From: CALZIK01 sp945787635
GTDB taxonomy: Bacteria; Acidobacteriota; Thermoanaerobaculia; Multivoradales; JAHEKO01
Assembly: GCA_947259725.1 (NCBI GenBank)
Contig: CAMYNM010000016.1
Coordinates: forward strand, 62,001 to 126,000
DNA length: 64,000 nucleotides
Reading direction: 5' to 3'
This document shows, piece by piece, positions 42,676 through 51,407 of the stretch. Made by a program: the position numbers and the translations under genes. The notes beneath the pieces are model-generated. The model saw only the letters and a list, made by a program, of their open reading frames with translations. It was not told the origin of the DNA and ran no database searches. Position 1 is the first letter of the stretch, and every line of letters begins with the position of its first letter.

Positions 42676-44091
42676 CTAGCGAGGGGGAAGTAGCTTACCC
42701 GGGTTCATGAGGCCTTTGGGGTCGAGGGCGGTCTTGATCGCCCGCATCACGTCGAGCGCCGGGCCGTGTTCGAGCTCCATCCACCTCTGCTTTCCGATGC
42801 CGACGCCGTGCTCACCGGTGCAGGTGCCGCCCATGCGCAGGGCGCGCTCGACCAGAGCGCGGTTGAGGGCGTGAGCCTCGTCGAGCTCGTCGGGGGAGCT
42901 GGGGTCGATCACGAGGAGCAGGTGGAAGTTGCCGTCGCCGACGTGGCCTACCAGCGGCACCGGAAAGGAGGCCTTGGAGACTTCGGCCTTGGTCTCGGTG
43001 ATGCACTCGACGAGCCTAGAGATCGGGACGCAGACGTCGGTTGACATGACTCGAGCGCCGGGGCGCAGAGCGAGGGCGGCGAAGTAAGCTTCGTGGCGGG
43101 CGCGCCAGAGCTCGTTTCGCTCGCCAGCGGCCGTCGCCCAGCGGAACTCCCTCCCCCCGTGTTCCTTGGCGATGTCCGAAGCCGTTCGAGCGTCTTCTTC
43201 GACCCCGGATGGGGAGCCGTGAAACTCGAAGAAGAGAGTCGGCACCTCCTCGTGGTCGAGCTTCGAGTGGGCGTTGACGGCAGCGATCTGAACTTCGTCG
43301 AGGAGCTCGAGGCGCGCTACGGGAACGCCCCACTGGATGACCTCGACGGCGCTCTCGACCGCGCTACGCAGGTCCGGGAAGCTGCACACCGCCGCCGAGA
43401 TGCCTTCCGGGATGCCGTGGACTCGCAGGGTGATCTCCGTGATTACGCCGAGGGTGCCCTCGGAGCCGATGAAAAGCCGCGTCAGGTCGTAGCCGGCCGA
43501 CGACTTCTTGGCGCGCCTGCCCGTGCGGATGACGGTGCCGTCGGCGAGCACGGCTTCGAGGCATACGACGTTGTCGCGCATCGTGCCGTAGCGCACCGTC
43601 GTGGTTCCTGAAGCTCGAGTAGCCACCATCCCGCCGAGCGTCGCATCGGCCCCCGGATCGACCGGAAAGAACAAACCGTGCTCGGCCAGTGCTTTCTCGA
43701 GCTGAAGACGGGTGACTCCGGGCTCGACCACGACGTCGCGATCTTCGGCGTGGATCGCGCGGATCCGATTCATGCGCGTCAAATCGACGGAGATTCCGCC
43801 ATGAACCGGCAGGACGTGGCCCTCGAGCGAGGAGCCGGCCCCGAAGGGAACCATGGGCACGTTGTGCCGGTTGCAGGCGCGAACCAGTGCGGCTACTTCA
43901 TCAGTCGATTCTGGGAAGACAACCGCCCACGGGAGCGCCGGAGGGAAGTACGATTCGTCTCGGCTGTGAAGATCCCGAATCGAGTCGGATCGGCTGAACC
44001 GCCCATTGAACATCTCTTCGAGCTCCCGAGCGAACTCCTCCGGAAGCGCCGTGGCTCTCGTCGGGGTCTTCTTGTTCTTGGCTGAGGACAC
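42676..44091 (-). CDS. FAD-linked oxidase, GlcD / D-lactate dehydrogenase type
   Basis: 471 residues of the vanillyl-alcohol-oxidase superfamily. The FAD PP-loop is VPFGAGSSLEGHVLPVHGGISVDL, followed by EPGVTRLQLEKAL, DPGADATLGGMVATRASGTTTVRYG and FIGSEGTLGVITE. The C-terminal metal/substrate motifs are GHVGDGNFHLLL and CTGEHGVGIGKQRWM. Such enzymes oxidise D-lactate, glycolate or other 2-hydroxy acids. No GlcE/GlcF partner genes are adjacent, so it is more like a single-subunit D-lactate dehydrogenase. It starts at GTG (44091) with a weak ribosome site. Confidence 0.88.
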   Translation of the reverse strand: MSSAKNKKTPTRATALPEEFARELEEMFNGRFSRSDSIRDLHSRDESYFPPALPWAVVFPESTDEVAALVRACNRHNVPMVPFGAGSSLEGHVLPVHGGISVDLTRMNRIRAIHAEDRDVVVEPGVTRLQLEKALAEHGLFFPVDPGADATLGGMVATRASGTTTVRYGTMRDNVVCLEAVLADGTVIRTGRRAKKSSAGYDLTRLFIGSEGTLGVITEITLRVHGIPEGISAAVCSFPDLRSAVESAVEVIQWGVPVARLELLDEVQIAAVNAHSKLDHEEVPTLFFEFHGSPSGVEEDARTASDIAKEHGGREFRWATAAGERNELWRARHEAYFAALALRPGARVMSTDVCVPISRLVECITETKAEVSKASFPVPLVGHVGDGNFHLLLVIDPSSPDELDEAHALNRALVERALRMGGTCTGEHGVGIGKQRWMELEHGPALDVMRAIKTALDPKGLMNPGKLLPPR

Positions 44092-44207
44092 GGGCGGTAT
44101 CAGCTGATACTCCCCTTTTTTCCAACCCTCGGCAAGGAGTCGATCAAGCTGGCGTCAAGCTCGGATCTGAACCGCGCGGGGTACCGTCGGGCGTCCCTGC
44201 CCGACAT

Positions 44208-45599
44208 CTACACGGGCTGGCTCGAGCGGGTCAGATGCCGGAATCGGGCGGCGAGTAGCACTCCGGCCACGGTGAGCCCGCCGATGATGCCGATCCACAG
44301 TCCGCGGGGGCCAAGGTCTCGGTGGAAGCAGAGCCAGTACCCGAAGGGCAGACCGATGAGCCAGTAGGCGACGACGGTGACGATCATCGGTCCGCGCGTG
44401 TCCTTGACGCCACGAAGCGCTCCGGCGGCCGACACTTGCAGTCCGTCCGAGAGCTGGAAGATCGCAGCCAGCACGAGAAGCTGAACGGCGATCGCGATGA
44501 CCCCTTGGTCGCGCGTGTAGATGCTCGCGATCGGTCCGGGGAATGTCACGAGCAGCGCCGCCGAGAGAACGTTGATGGCGAGCGCGAGCTGCATGCCCAA
44601 CCAGCCGGCTCGGCGAGCGCCGCGAGGATCTCCCCGCCCGAGGGCCCTTCCGACCCGGACCGTGGTTGCCAGCGAGATGCCGAGAGGCACCATGAAGGTG
44701 GTCGAGGCTACGTTGATGGCGATCTGGTGCCCTGCCACCGCGATCGCGCTGATCGAGCCCATCAGGAGAGCGACGCCCGCGAACATGCTGACCTCGACGA
44801 AGAAGCTGAAGCCGATCGGGAGGCCTAGCCGTAGAAGCTCTCGAAGCTGATCGAGTCGAGGCGGATCGAAGCGGCCGAAGATATGCAGAGGTCCGAGCCT
44901 CGGATGCCGGCCGATGTAGACGACGAGTCCTGCGAGCTCGGTCCACCAAACCGCCGACGTTGCGTGGCCGCAGCCGACCGCGCCCAGGGCAGGAAGACCC
45001 CAGTGGCCGTAGATGAGGCCGTAGTTTGCGACCACGTTCACGGCGAGGCCGACAAAGCCGAAGTACATGACCGGGCGGCTGATCTCCATGCCCTCGCACA
45101 GGAATCGCAGGGCGAGGAACGCGTACATGGCGGGCGCTCCCCAGAGAAGAGCTCGGAGATAGCCGAGGATCGTAGGGTGCAGGGTCGGGTCGATCTCGAG
45201 AGCTTGCAAGAGTGCCGCGGCTCCGAAGTAGACGGCGATCGTGAGGGCCGTGAGGCCGGCGGCGATCCAGAGCGCCTGGCGCGTAAGCGAAGCGATCTTG
45301 CGGCGCTCACCGGCACCGTAGAGGAAGGCGACCGACGGGGAGACCGCGAGGAGGACGCCCATGCCGAAGAGCATGATCGTGTGCCAGACCGCCGCGCCGG
45401 CCGCCACCGAGGCCAGGGCTTCGGCCGATAGCCGACCGGCCATGACCGTGTCGACGAAGGTCATGAGCACACCAGCAAGCTGGCCGAGGATCAGCGGTCC
45501 GGCCAGGCGCAGGATCTTGGCCGCTTCGGCCCGGCGCGGGCGTGTGGACTCGGCCGGTCCGTCGACGCGGGGACCGGAGCGCTGGGCAGGGCTGGTCAA
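44208..45599 (-). CDS. MATE-family (NorM-like) efflux transporter
   Basis: 463 residues, twelve hydrophobic helices in two halves. Recognisable motifs are LAGPLILGQLAGVLMTFVDTVMAGRLSAEALASVAAG at the start and the repeat-equivalent RLGLPIGFSFFVEVSMFAGVALLMG. It exports cationic drugs or metabolites by Na+ or H+ antiport. The start is TTG at 45599, with AGGATGG upstream. It is divergent from the acyl-CoA synthetase gene across 132 bp. Confidence 0.9.
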   Translation of the reverse strand: MTSPAQRSGPRVDGPAESTRPRRAEAAKILRLAGPLILGQLAGVLMTFVDTVMAGRLSAEALASVAAGAAVWHTIMLFGMGVLLAVSPSVAFLYGAGERRKIASLTRQALWIAAGLTALTIAVYFGAAALLQALEIDPTLHPTILGYLRALLWGAPAMYAFLALRFLCEGMEISRPVMYFGFVGLAVNVVANYGLIYGHWGLPALGAVGCGHATSAVWWTELAGLVVYIGRHPRLGPLHIFGRFDPPRLDQLRELLRLGLPIGFSFFVEVSMFAGVALLMGSISAIAVAGHQIAINVASTTFMVPLGISLATTVRVGRALGRGDPRGARRAGWLGMQLALAINVLSAALLVTFPGPIASIYTRDQGVIAIAVQLLVLAAIFQLSDGLQVSAAGALRGVKDTRGPMIVTVVAYWLIGLPFGYWLCFHRDLGPRGLWIGIIGGLTVAGVLLAARFRHLTRSSQPV

Positions 45600-45731
45600 G
45601 ATCGAGCCATCCTACTGCGCGGCTCGGCGCGACTCGTCTACCCTGGAAGGACTCTGCCCATTCGGGTGGGTCCTCCGAACGGCCTTCGAAACAGAATAGG
45701 GAGTGCTGAGAATGAGGAGCAAGGGACGCCC

Positions 45732-47426
45732 ATGAGTAAACCCAGAGAAAGCTATGTCAATGGAACTACCGACGAGCCGCTGGTCTACCAGACTTTGGGA
45801 CAGGCCTTTGACAACGCGGTCGCGACGTGGCGAGACCGCGAGGCGCTGGTGGTGCGCCATCAGGACGTTCGCTGGAGCTATGGCCAACTGGGCGCGGCGG
45901 TTGGCGAGCTCGCCCGCGGTCTGACCGGTCTGGACCTCGAGCCCGGTGACCGAATCGGCATCTGGTCGCCGAACAACGTCGAATGGATCCTCACTCAATG
46001 GGCCACCGCCAAGGCCGGTTTGGTGCTGGTCAACATCAACCCCGCCTACCGGCTGTCCGAGCTCGAGTACGCGCTCAACAAGGTGGGCTGCAAGGCGCTC
46101 ATCCTGGCCGACAAGTTCAAGTCGAGCGACTACGTCGGCATGATCCGAGACCTGGCGCCCGAAGTCGATTCCTACGCCCCGGGCGCGCTTCGCTCGGCGA
46201 AGCTTCCGGACCTGCGATCGGTGATCGCGATCACCGATCGCAGGATCCCGGGCTTCTACCGGTTTCGCGATCTTGCCGCCATGGCGCCGAGCGACTCCGA
46301 CGCGATTCTCGAAGCGCGCGCCCTTCGTATGCAGCCCGACGATCCCATCAACATTCAGTTCACCAGCGGCACGACGGGATTTCCCAAAGGCGCGACGCTC
46401 ACGCACTTCAATGTTCTGAACAACGGCTACTTCACCGCCAAAGGGATGAACTTCACGGAGAACGACAAGCTGTGCATTCCGGTGCCGCTCTACCATTGCT
46501 TCGGCATGGTGATCTCGGTCATCGGTTGTGTGACCCACGGCTCGACCATGGTGCTTCCCGGCGAGGCTTTCGAGCCGCAGTCGGTGCTGGCGGCGATCGC
46601 CGAGGAGCGCTGCACGGCGGTCCATGGTGTTCCGACCATGTTCATCGCCCAGCTCGAGCACCCGGATTTCGGTTCGTACGATCTCTCGAGCCTGCGCACC
46701 GGCATCATGGCGGGTTCGCCCTGTCCGATGGAGGTCATGCGCCGCGTGATCGACGAGATGAACATGAAGGAAGTGACGATCGCCTATGGCATGACCGAGA
46801 CCAGCCCCGCGAGCTTTCAGAGCAGCCCCGAAGATCCGCTCGAGAAGCGGGTCTCGACCGTCGGCCGGGTCCACCCGCACGTTGAGGTGAAGATCGTCGA
46901 CGAGCTGGGTAAGGTGGTGCCGCGCGGAGTCTCGGGCGAGCTCTGCACGCGGGGGTACAGCGTGATGCGCGGCTACTGGAACGACCCCGAGCGCACTGGC
47001 GAGGCGGTGGACGAGGCCGGCTGGATGCGCACCGGCGATCTCGCTACGATCGATGAGAGGGGCTACTGCAACATCGTCGGCCGGGTCAAAGACATGATTA
47101 TTCGCGGCGGCGAGAACATCTACCCCCGCGAGATCGAGGAGTACCTCTACCGGCACGACGGGATCCAGGACGTCTCGGTGTTCGGCGTCCCGGATCCCAA
47201 GTTCGGCGAGGCCGTCGTGGCCTGGGTGATGCTCAAAGAGGGCGCCAGCCTGACCGAGGAGGAGGTCCGAGCCTTCTGCAAGGGGCAGATCGCGCATTAC
47301 AAGATCCCGGCCTACGTCAAGTTCGTCGACGACTTCCCGATGACCGTGACCGGCAAGGTGCAGAAGTTCGTGATGCGCGACCGGATGGCGGCGGAGCTCG
47401 GCGTCGAGGAGCAGAAGACCGCTTAG
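45732..47426 (+). CDS. fatty-acyl-CoA synthetase (AMP-binding, class I adenylate-forming)
   Basis: 564 residues from ATG at 45732. The adenylate-forming motifs are complete: the P-loop FTSGTTGFPKGATLTH, the A5 motif YGMTETSPAS, the hinge GRVKDMIIRGGENIYPREIE and the catalytic C-terminal Lys in TGKVQKF. The overall sequence resembles medium- to long-chain acyl-CoA synthetases of the AcsF/FadD-like group. It stands alone, so the chain length cannot be read from context. Confidence 0.92.
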   Translation: MSKPRESYVNGTTDEPLVYQTLGQAFDNAVATWRDREALVVRHQDVRWSYGQLGAAVGELARGLTGLDLEPGDRIGIWSPNNVEWILTQWATAKAGLVLVNINPAYRLSELEYALNKVGCKALILADKFKSSDYVGMIRDLAPEVDSYAPGALRSAKLPDLRSVIAITDRRIPGFYRFRDLAAMAPSDSDAILEARALRMQPDDPINIQFTSGTTGFPKGATLTHFNVLNNGYFTAKGMNFTENDKLCIPVPLYHCFGMVISVIGCVTHGSTMVLPGEAFEPQSVLAAIAEERCTAVHGVPTMFIAQLEHPDFGSYDLSSLRTGIMAGSPCPMEVMRRVIDEMNMKEVTIAYGMTETSPASFQSSPEDPLEKRVSTVGRVHPHVEVKIVDELGKVVPRGVSGELCTRGYSVMRGYWNDPERTGEAVDEAGWMRTGDLATIDERGYCNIVGRVKDMIIRGGENIYPREIEEYLYRHDGIQDVSVFGVPDPKFGEAVVAWVMLKEGASLTEEEVRAFCKGQIAHYKIPAYVKFVDDFPMTVTGKVQKFVMRDRMAAELGVEEQKTA

Positions 47427-47614
47427 CCTTTTCCTCAATCCGTGCGCCGAGCGTAATCGAGCCTCGGTCGCGGCTCTTTCGCCACCGCCGAATCTGGACT
47501 GACCCAAGCGAAAGTACTGTAGCCTGTCAACGAGTTTGGCTGTACCCTCCATCGCGACCACGGATCGGCATCGGCTCTGGTTTGTGACCTTTGCGCGGGA
47601 ATGGTGTCTTATTG

Positions 47615-48271
47615 GTGGATGAGACCCCAACGGATCACGAGACTTCCGGCTCGAGGATGCGAGCGGAAGGCCGGTCCGGACGTGAAATTGCGGACGAGCT
47701 CTCGGACGAGACGCTGGTCGAGCGGTTTCTCGCCGGCGGACGGCGTGATGACACGATGTTTGCCGAGATCTTCCGCCGCCGGCGCCTCGACGTATGGCGC
47801 GTGTGCTGGAGATTCTTCGGCAACCGTCAGGATGCCGAAGATTTGACTCAAGAGGTTTTCTTCACCGTGTATCGCAAGCTGCCCCAATTCGAGGGGCAGT
47901 CGTCATTTCGGACCTGGCTGCATCGGATCGCGGCCAACACCTGCAGAAACGAGATCCGCTCTCGTTCCCGCCGGCCCCAGGGTACAGCGACCGACCTGGA
48001 CGATGCGGCGCCTCTCCCATCGCGCCACGAGTCGCCCGAGGATCGCGCCATCCGAGAACAGCTTCAGGACCGCCTGACGCGAGCGCTGGCCGGCCTGTCC
48101 GAGGGAGACCGGAGCGTTCTCGAGCAGGTCGAATTCGAAGGCCGGCCCTACGCCGACATCGCAGCCGACTCGGGAGTCTCGGTCAGTGCCGTCAAGATGC
48201 GAGTCCTGCGCGCGCGCCTGGCGCTCGTCGAGTCCCATCGGAAACTGGAATCGAAAGGAGTTACCACGTGA
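47615..48271 (+). CDS. ECF-type RNA polymerase sigma factor
   Basis: About 218 residues from GTG at 47615; other possible starts are TTG at 47591 and ATG at 47657. Sigma region 2 (ETLVERFLAGG ... RQDAEDLTQEVFFTVYRKLPQFEGQSSFRTWLHRIAANTCRNEIR) and region 4 (LSEGDRSVLEQVEFEGRPYADIAADSGVSVSAVKMRVLRARLAL) are both clear. Its stop overlaps the start of the anti-sigma-like gene (GTGA), and an MscS gene follows, so all three form one operon. The 188-bp gap upstream shows no recognised promoter. Confidence 0.93.
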   Translation: MDETPTDHETSGSRMRAEGRSGREIADELSDETLVERFLAGGRRDDTMFAEIFRRRRLDVWRVCWRFFGNRQDAEDLTQEVFFTVYRKLPQFEGQSSFRTWLHRIAANTCRNEIRSRSRRPQGTATDLDDAAPLPSRHESPEDRAIREQLQDRLTRALAGLSEGDRSVLEQVEFEGRPYADIAADSGVSVSAVKMRVLRARLALVESHRKLESKGVTT

Positions 48272-48618
48272 GTGAACACCCAAGCCCGGAACGGCTCGAA
48301 GAGCTGGTGCAAGGCGTACTCGGAAGACGCGAGAGGGAAGCGACGATCGAGCACCTGGGCGAATGCGAGGTCTGCATGCAGGTGGCTGATGGTCTCTGGC
48401 TCGGAGCTCGAGCGATCGATGAAGAGATGCCCTCGATGGGCGATGAAAGTCGGTCGAAGATCGAAGATCAGCTGTTCCGGAGGATTCGAGTGGCCGCAGT
48501 GGGCAACGAACTGGCGTGGCTGGCCACCGGCGGTTTCTTGAACACGATTCTGGCCCTTCTGCGACCGCTTCTCATTCTGGAGGAAGCTTCCGAGTCCTCC
48601 CGAGGTAGTGTCAGATGA
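48268..48618 (+). CDS. zinc-finger-type anti-sigma factor-like protein
   Basis: 116 residues from GTG at 48268 with AAAGGAG upstream. The N-terminal 50 residues have the ZAS-like pattern HLGECEVCMQV (His-x3-Cys-x2-Cys) preceded by helices, as in anti-sigma factors. A hydrophobic stretch near the end (ELAWLATGGFLNTILALLRPLLIL) may be a membrane segment. Position directly after the ECF gene, with overlapping codons, supports the role. Confidence 0.78.
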   Translation: MSEHPSPERLEELVQGVLGRREREATIEHLGECEVCMQVADGLWLGARAIDEEMPSMGDESRSKIEDQLFRRIRVAAVGNELAWLATGGFLNTILALLRPLLILEEASESSRGSVR

Positions 48619-49436
48619 TGGATTGGGACTTTTTCGACCGGGCTTGGAACGCGCTCGCCAACCGAGCGGTCGCGTATTTTCCGACGCTGCTCGCGACCCT
48701 GGTGTTGCTCTTGGTCGGCCTGGTGGTGTCGTGGCTGCTGGCCGCGATTCTGCGGCGGTTTCTGCGCCGCATCGATCTCGACGGCTGGGTGGCGAAGAGC
48801 GATCTGGCGGCGACTCTCGACCGTGCCTCGATCGAACGCTCGCCGACGCAGCTGGTCTCGAGAATCGTTTTCTGGCTGTTCTTTCTGTCCTTCGCGGTGA
48901 TCGCGCTGGAGAACCTCGGTCTGGAGCTCTCCCAGCTGCCGATTCGGTCGTTTATCGGCTACCTACCGGTGGTGCTCGGGGCGCTTCTGATTCTGGCGGC
49001 CGGCTTGCTGGTCGCCGCGTTTCTAGGACGCGCGACGGATGCCGCCCTCGCGGGCATGGGCGTCGAACATCACCGGAGCCTGGGCCGGGTGGTGCACGCC
49101 ATTCTGGTTGCGGTGACCGCGGTCGTGGTTGTCGAGCAGTTGGGTTTCGACGCCACGATGCTCACCCAGACGTTCTCGAACCTGTTGGTGATCGTCGTCG
49201 CCGGGCTGGTTTTCGCGTTCGCCTGGGGCGGTCGGGAGGTGGCCCGCAACGTCCTCGCCAGTCACTACATTCGCGAGCAGTACAAGACCGGCGACCGGCT
49301 CTCGGTGGACGGCCACGAAGGCACCCTCGCCCACGTCGGATCCCTCAATACCCGTTTGACAACCGCAGACGGCGATTTGATCGTTCCCAATTCCCGGCTG
49401 ATCGAGAAGACGGTCGCGAAAAAGCGGCCGGAGTAG
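48615..49436 (+). CDS. MscS-like channel protein in the ECF sigma operon
   Basis: 273 residues; ATG at 48615 overlaps the anti-sigma-like stop by 4 bp. Five hydrophobic helices: FPTLLATLVLLLVGLVVSWLLAAIL, a pair around 88-140 and two later ones, then an MscS-type pore and beta segment (NLLVIVVAGLVFAFAWGGREVARNVLASHYIREQYKTGDRLSVDGHEGTLAHVGSLNTRLTTADGDLIVPNSRLIEK). It lacks the large C-terminal domain of MscS, so it is a short form. The sigma/anti-sigma pair may be set off by membrane tension or may control this channel. Confidence 0.85.
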   Translation: MMDWDFFDRAWNALANRAVAYFPTLLATLVLLLVGLVVSWLLAAILRRFLRRIDLDGWVAKSDLAATLDRASIERSPTQLVSRIVFWLFFLSFAVIALENLGLELSQLPIRSFIGYLPVVLGALLILAAGLLVAAFLGRATDAALAGMGVEHHRSLGRVVHAILVAVTAVVVVEQLGFDATMLTQTFSNLLVIVVAGLVFAFAWGGREVARNVLASHYIREQYKTGDRLSVDGHEGTLAHVGSLNTRLTTADGDLIVPNSRLIEKTVAKKRPE

Positions 49437-49477
49437 CGCGTCGACGAGGCGGTCCCGAAAGAGGCCGACGAGAAAAG

Positions 49478-49507
49478 GGCCCGGGCGCCCATCGGGGCGC
49501 CCGGGCC
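49478..49507 (-). terminator. strong hairpin terminator between convergent genes
   Basis: A perfect 13-bp GC stem (49478-49490 with 49495-49507) with a 4-base loop. Four A at 49473-49476 become the U-tract for the minus-strand gene ending at 49533. It may also stop the plus-strand sigma operon. Confidence 0.8.
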
Positions 49508-49532
49508 GAAGAAAAACCGCCGTGACCGCGAC

Positions 49533-51125
49533 CTAGAGCAGGTCGAACGAGGCCCGTAGCAGCAGGTTCTGCCGCGTCTGGGTCTTGTCGGACACCTGCG
49601 GGAAGTCGAGCAGGTCGTAGGTGTAGTCGAGCGACAGGTAGCGAGTCAGCCTGAGGCTGAGGGTGTTGCTCCAGTCGATCGTCGGGTCGCCGGTGTCATC
49701 GACGTCCGCGAAGACTTCGAGATCCGTGATGTACGACAGCATCCGGCTCAACCGGACGTTGGCCGTCAGGGTCGTCTCCAAGCCCTCCTGGCTGAAGTCG
49801 TCCACCTCGAAGAAGTCCAACTCCGGCGTTGCGGCCAGATCGTTCTCGACGAAGGCGTTCGAGAACATGTTCTGGCGGAGGCCGACGCCGCCGCGCCAGT
49901 TCACCGTAGCGTTCTGGTTGCGGAACAGTCGCACGTTGATACCGAAACCCTCACGCAGGCGCAGGGAACCGAACGAGTCGGCGGTCTGGTACTGGTCGTT
50001 GGCGGCCAGGTTGAGTACCTGGCGCGAGCCGTCGAGCCGGTTGAAGGCCACGTCGATGGGCTCGGTCGCCAGCGTCTCGGCGTCGAACACGTTGGTCAAC
50101 AGGCCGAAGCGCGCGTACGGGCCCCAGCGCTCGTTGGTGTAACGCGTGTAGAGAGCGTCACCACGCAGGCGATCCTGGATCTGCTGGGTCGGGAGCTTGC
50201 GGCCCTGGTCGGGGTCCACCTGCAGGAAGCCCTCTTCGAGCTCCAGGATGCCGGTGAAGAAGTGAGGGCCGTTCTCGTAGGTCGCGTAGTAATCGACGAA
50301 CACGGTTCCGGCGAAGGTCGTCTGATTGGGCCGACCCACGAAGTCGTTGGTGCTGCTCACGGTCGCCGCGGCGCTGGCCGTGGCGCGATGAGTCCAATCG
50401 GTGACCGCGCCGGCGGTCTTGACGCCGATCTCCTCCGGAGCGACGACACCGGCGCCACGAAAGTCACCGGTCGTCGGGTCGATCACCAGCTTGAAATGCG
50501 CCAGGCCGCTCTCGGGCAGCAACACCGTGGCGAAGTCCTTGCGGGCGCGAAACGTTTCGCCAGAGCGAACGATCCGGTAGAGACCGGGCTTGAGAAGCCA
50601 GGTCTGGAGCGGCTCGCCCTGAAGCAGGTCGGCGCCGTAGCCGATACCGAAAATCTCGCGGTCCTCGGCACGGATGACCTCGTAGGTCGCGCGATGGGGA
50701 ATGTTCTGGGCGTCGACCACCTCCACCTTGAGACCGCTCCATGACGGGCTGATCGAGGTGGTGGCGCCGGCCTTGACCTCGGCGGGAATCTCCATCATCT
50801 GCTTGACGGCTCCGCTGCCGACTTTCACCGTGTACTTGCCGGGAGCGACAACGATCCGCTGGCCGGTACGGCCGGCGACGACGCGCTCCTCACCCGCGAA
50901 AACCAGCACCTCGGGCTCATCGGCCGACTTGCTGTATGAGGGTACGAAAACGGCTCCCTGGCCGGCAGGAATGGCGGTGGAATCCGCCGCGAGCTGCTCC
51001 TCGGCCGTGGGTGCGGTCCAGGCGTAGTAGTTGTCCTGAGCGACCGCCGAGAGCGGCACAAGAACAACCAGGATAAGCGCCAGGCAAAAAGGCGCCCGGG
51101 TCTTTCCACACTTCTCCTTGAACAT
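49533..51125 (-). CDS. outer-membrane beta-barrel protein with PEGA-like N-terminal domain
   Basis: 530 residues from ATG at 51125, with AAAGGAGG just upstream. A signal peptide (1-29) ends at VAQDNYY. Residues about 60-200 are PEGA/Ig-like strands (VVAGRTGQRIVVAPGKYTVKVGSG; LLKPGLYRIVRSGETFRARKDF). From about 240 the sequence alternates like a barrel (FAGTVFVDYYATYENGPHFFTGILELEEGFLQ ... SLRLTRYLSLDYTYDLLDF). This resembles DUF481/DUF3078-type proteins; exact family is uncertain. It is divergent from the multi-helix channel gene at 51408. Confidence 0.7.
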   Translation of the reverse strand: MFKEKCGKTRAPFCLALILVVLVPLSAVAQDNYYAWTAPTAEEQLAADSTAIPAGQGAVFVPSYSKSADEPEVLVFAGEERVVAGRTGQRIVVAPGKYTVKVGSGAVKQMMEIPAEVKAGATTSISPSWSGLKVEVVDAQNIPHRATYEVIRAEDREIFGIGYGADLLQGEPLQTWLLKPGLYRIVRSGETFRARKDFATVLLPESGLAHFKLVIDPTTGDFRGAGVVAPEEIGVKTAGAVTDWTHRATASAAATVSSTNDFVGRPNQTTFAGTVFVDYYATYENGPHFFTGILELEEGFLQVDPDQGRKLPTQQIQDRLRGDALYTRYTNERWGPYARFGLLTNVFDAETLATEPIDVAFNRLDGSRQVLNLAANDQYQTADSFGSLRLREGFGINVRLFRNQNATVNWRGGVGLRQNMFSNAFVENDLAATPELDFFEVDDFSQEGLETTLTANVRLSRMLSYITDLEVFADVDDTGDPTIDWSNTLSLRLTRYLSLDYTYDLLDFPQVSDKTQTRQNLLLRASFDLL

Positions 51126-51163
51126 TGGTTCAGTCCTCCTTTTTGCTGAATTTGTTCGACCGG

Positions 51164-51203
51164 CCGGCCCGGCGGGCCGGGTTCGCGGATCGGTCGATCC
51201 GCG
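51164..51203. promoter_or_regulatory. two adjacent inverted repeats in the divergent leader region
   Basis: CCGGCCC-GGC-GGGCCGG (51164-51180) and CGCGGATC-GGTC-GATCCGCG (51184-51203) are both perfect. They lie 39-78 bp upstream of the minus-strand start at 51125 and would form hairpins in that leader, or act as operators. The rest of the 282-bp gap shows no gene. Confidence 0.5.
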
Positions 51204-51407
51204 GATTTCGGAAGCAGCGCGAAGGGCGCCTCTTCCCGGTCGAACACTTAGACACCAGGGCGAACGGAAGGTCACATCGACCAGGGGACCGCTGGGGAAG
51301 TGACCTCGCAGGGAATTTGGTGTCTGTATATAGGCACCGAGTATTTCGGGCTTTTGGACAGCTGCCGGCTGCTTGGCTGGCGGCCAGCAATAACGGAGGT
51401 AGAACAG

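Noticed and set aside
47427..47614. Autoregulated ECF promoter before the sigma-factor gene
   Set aside because: No GAAC-type -35 with a plausible -10 at the right distance could be found by eye.
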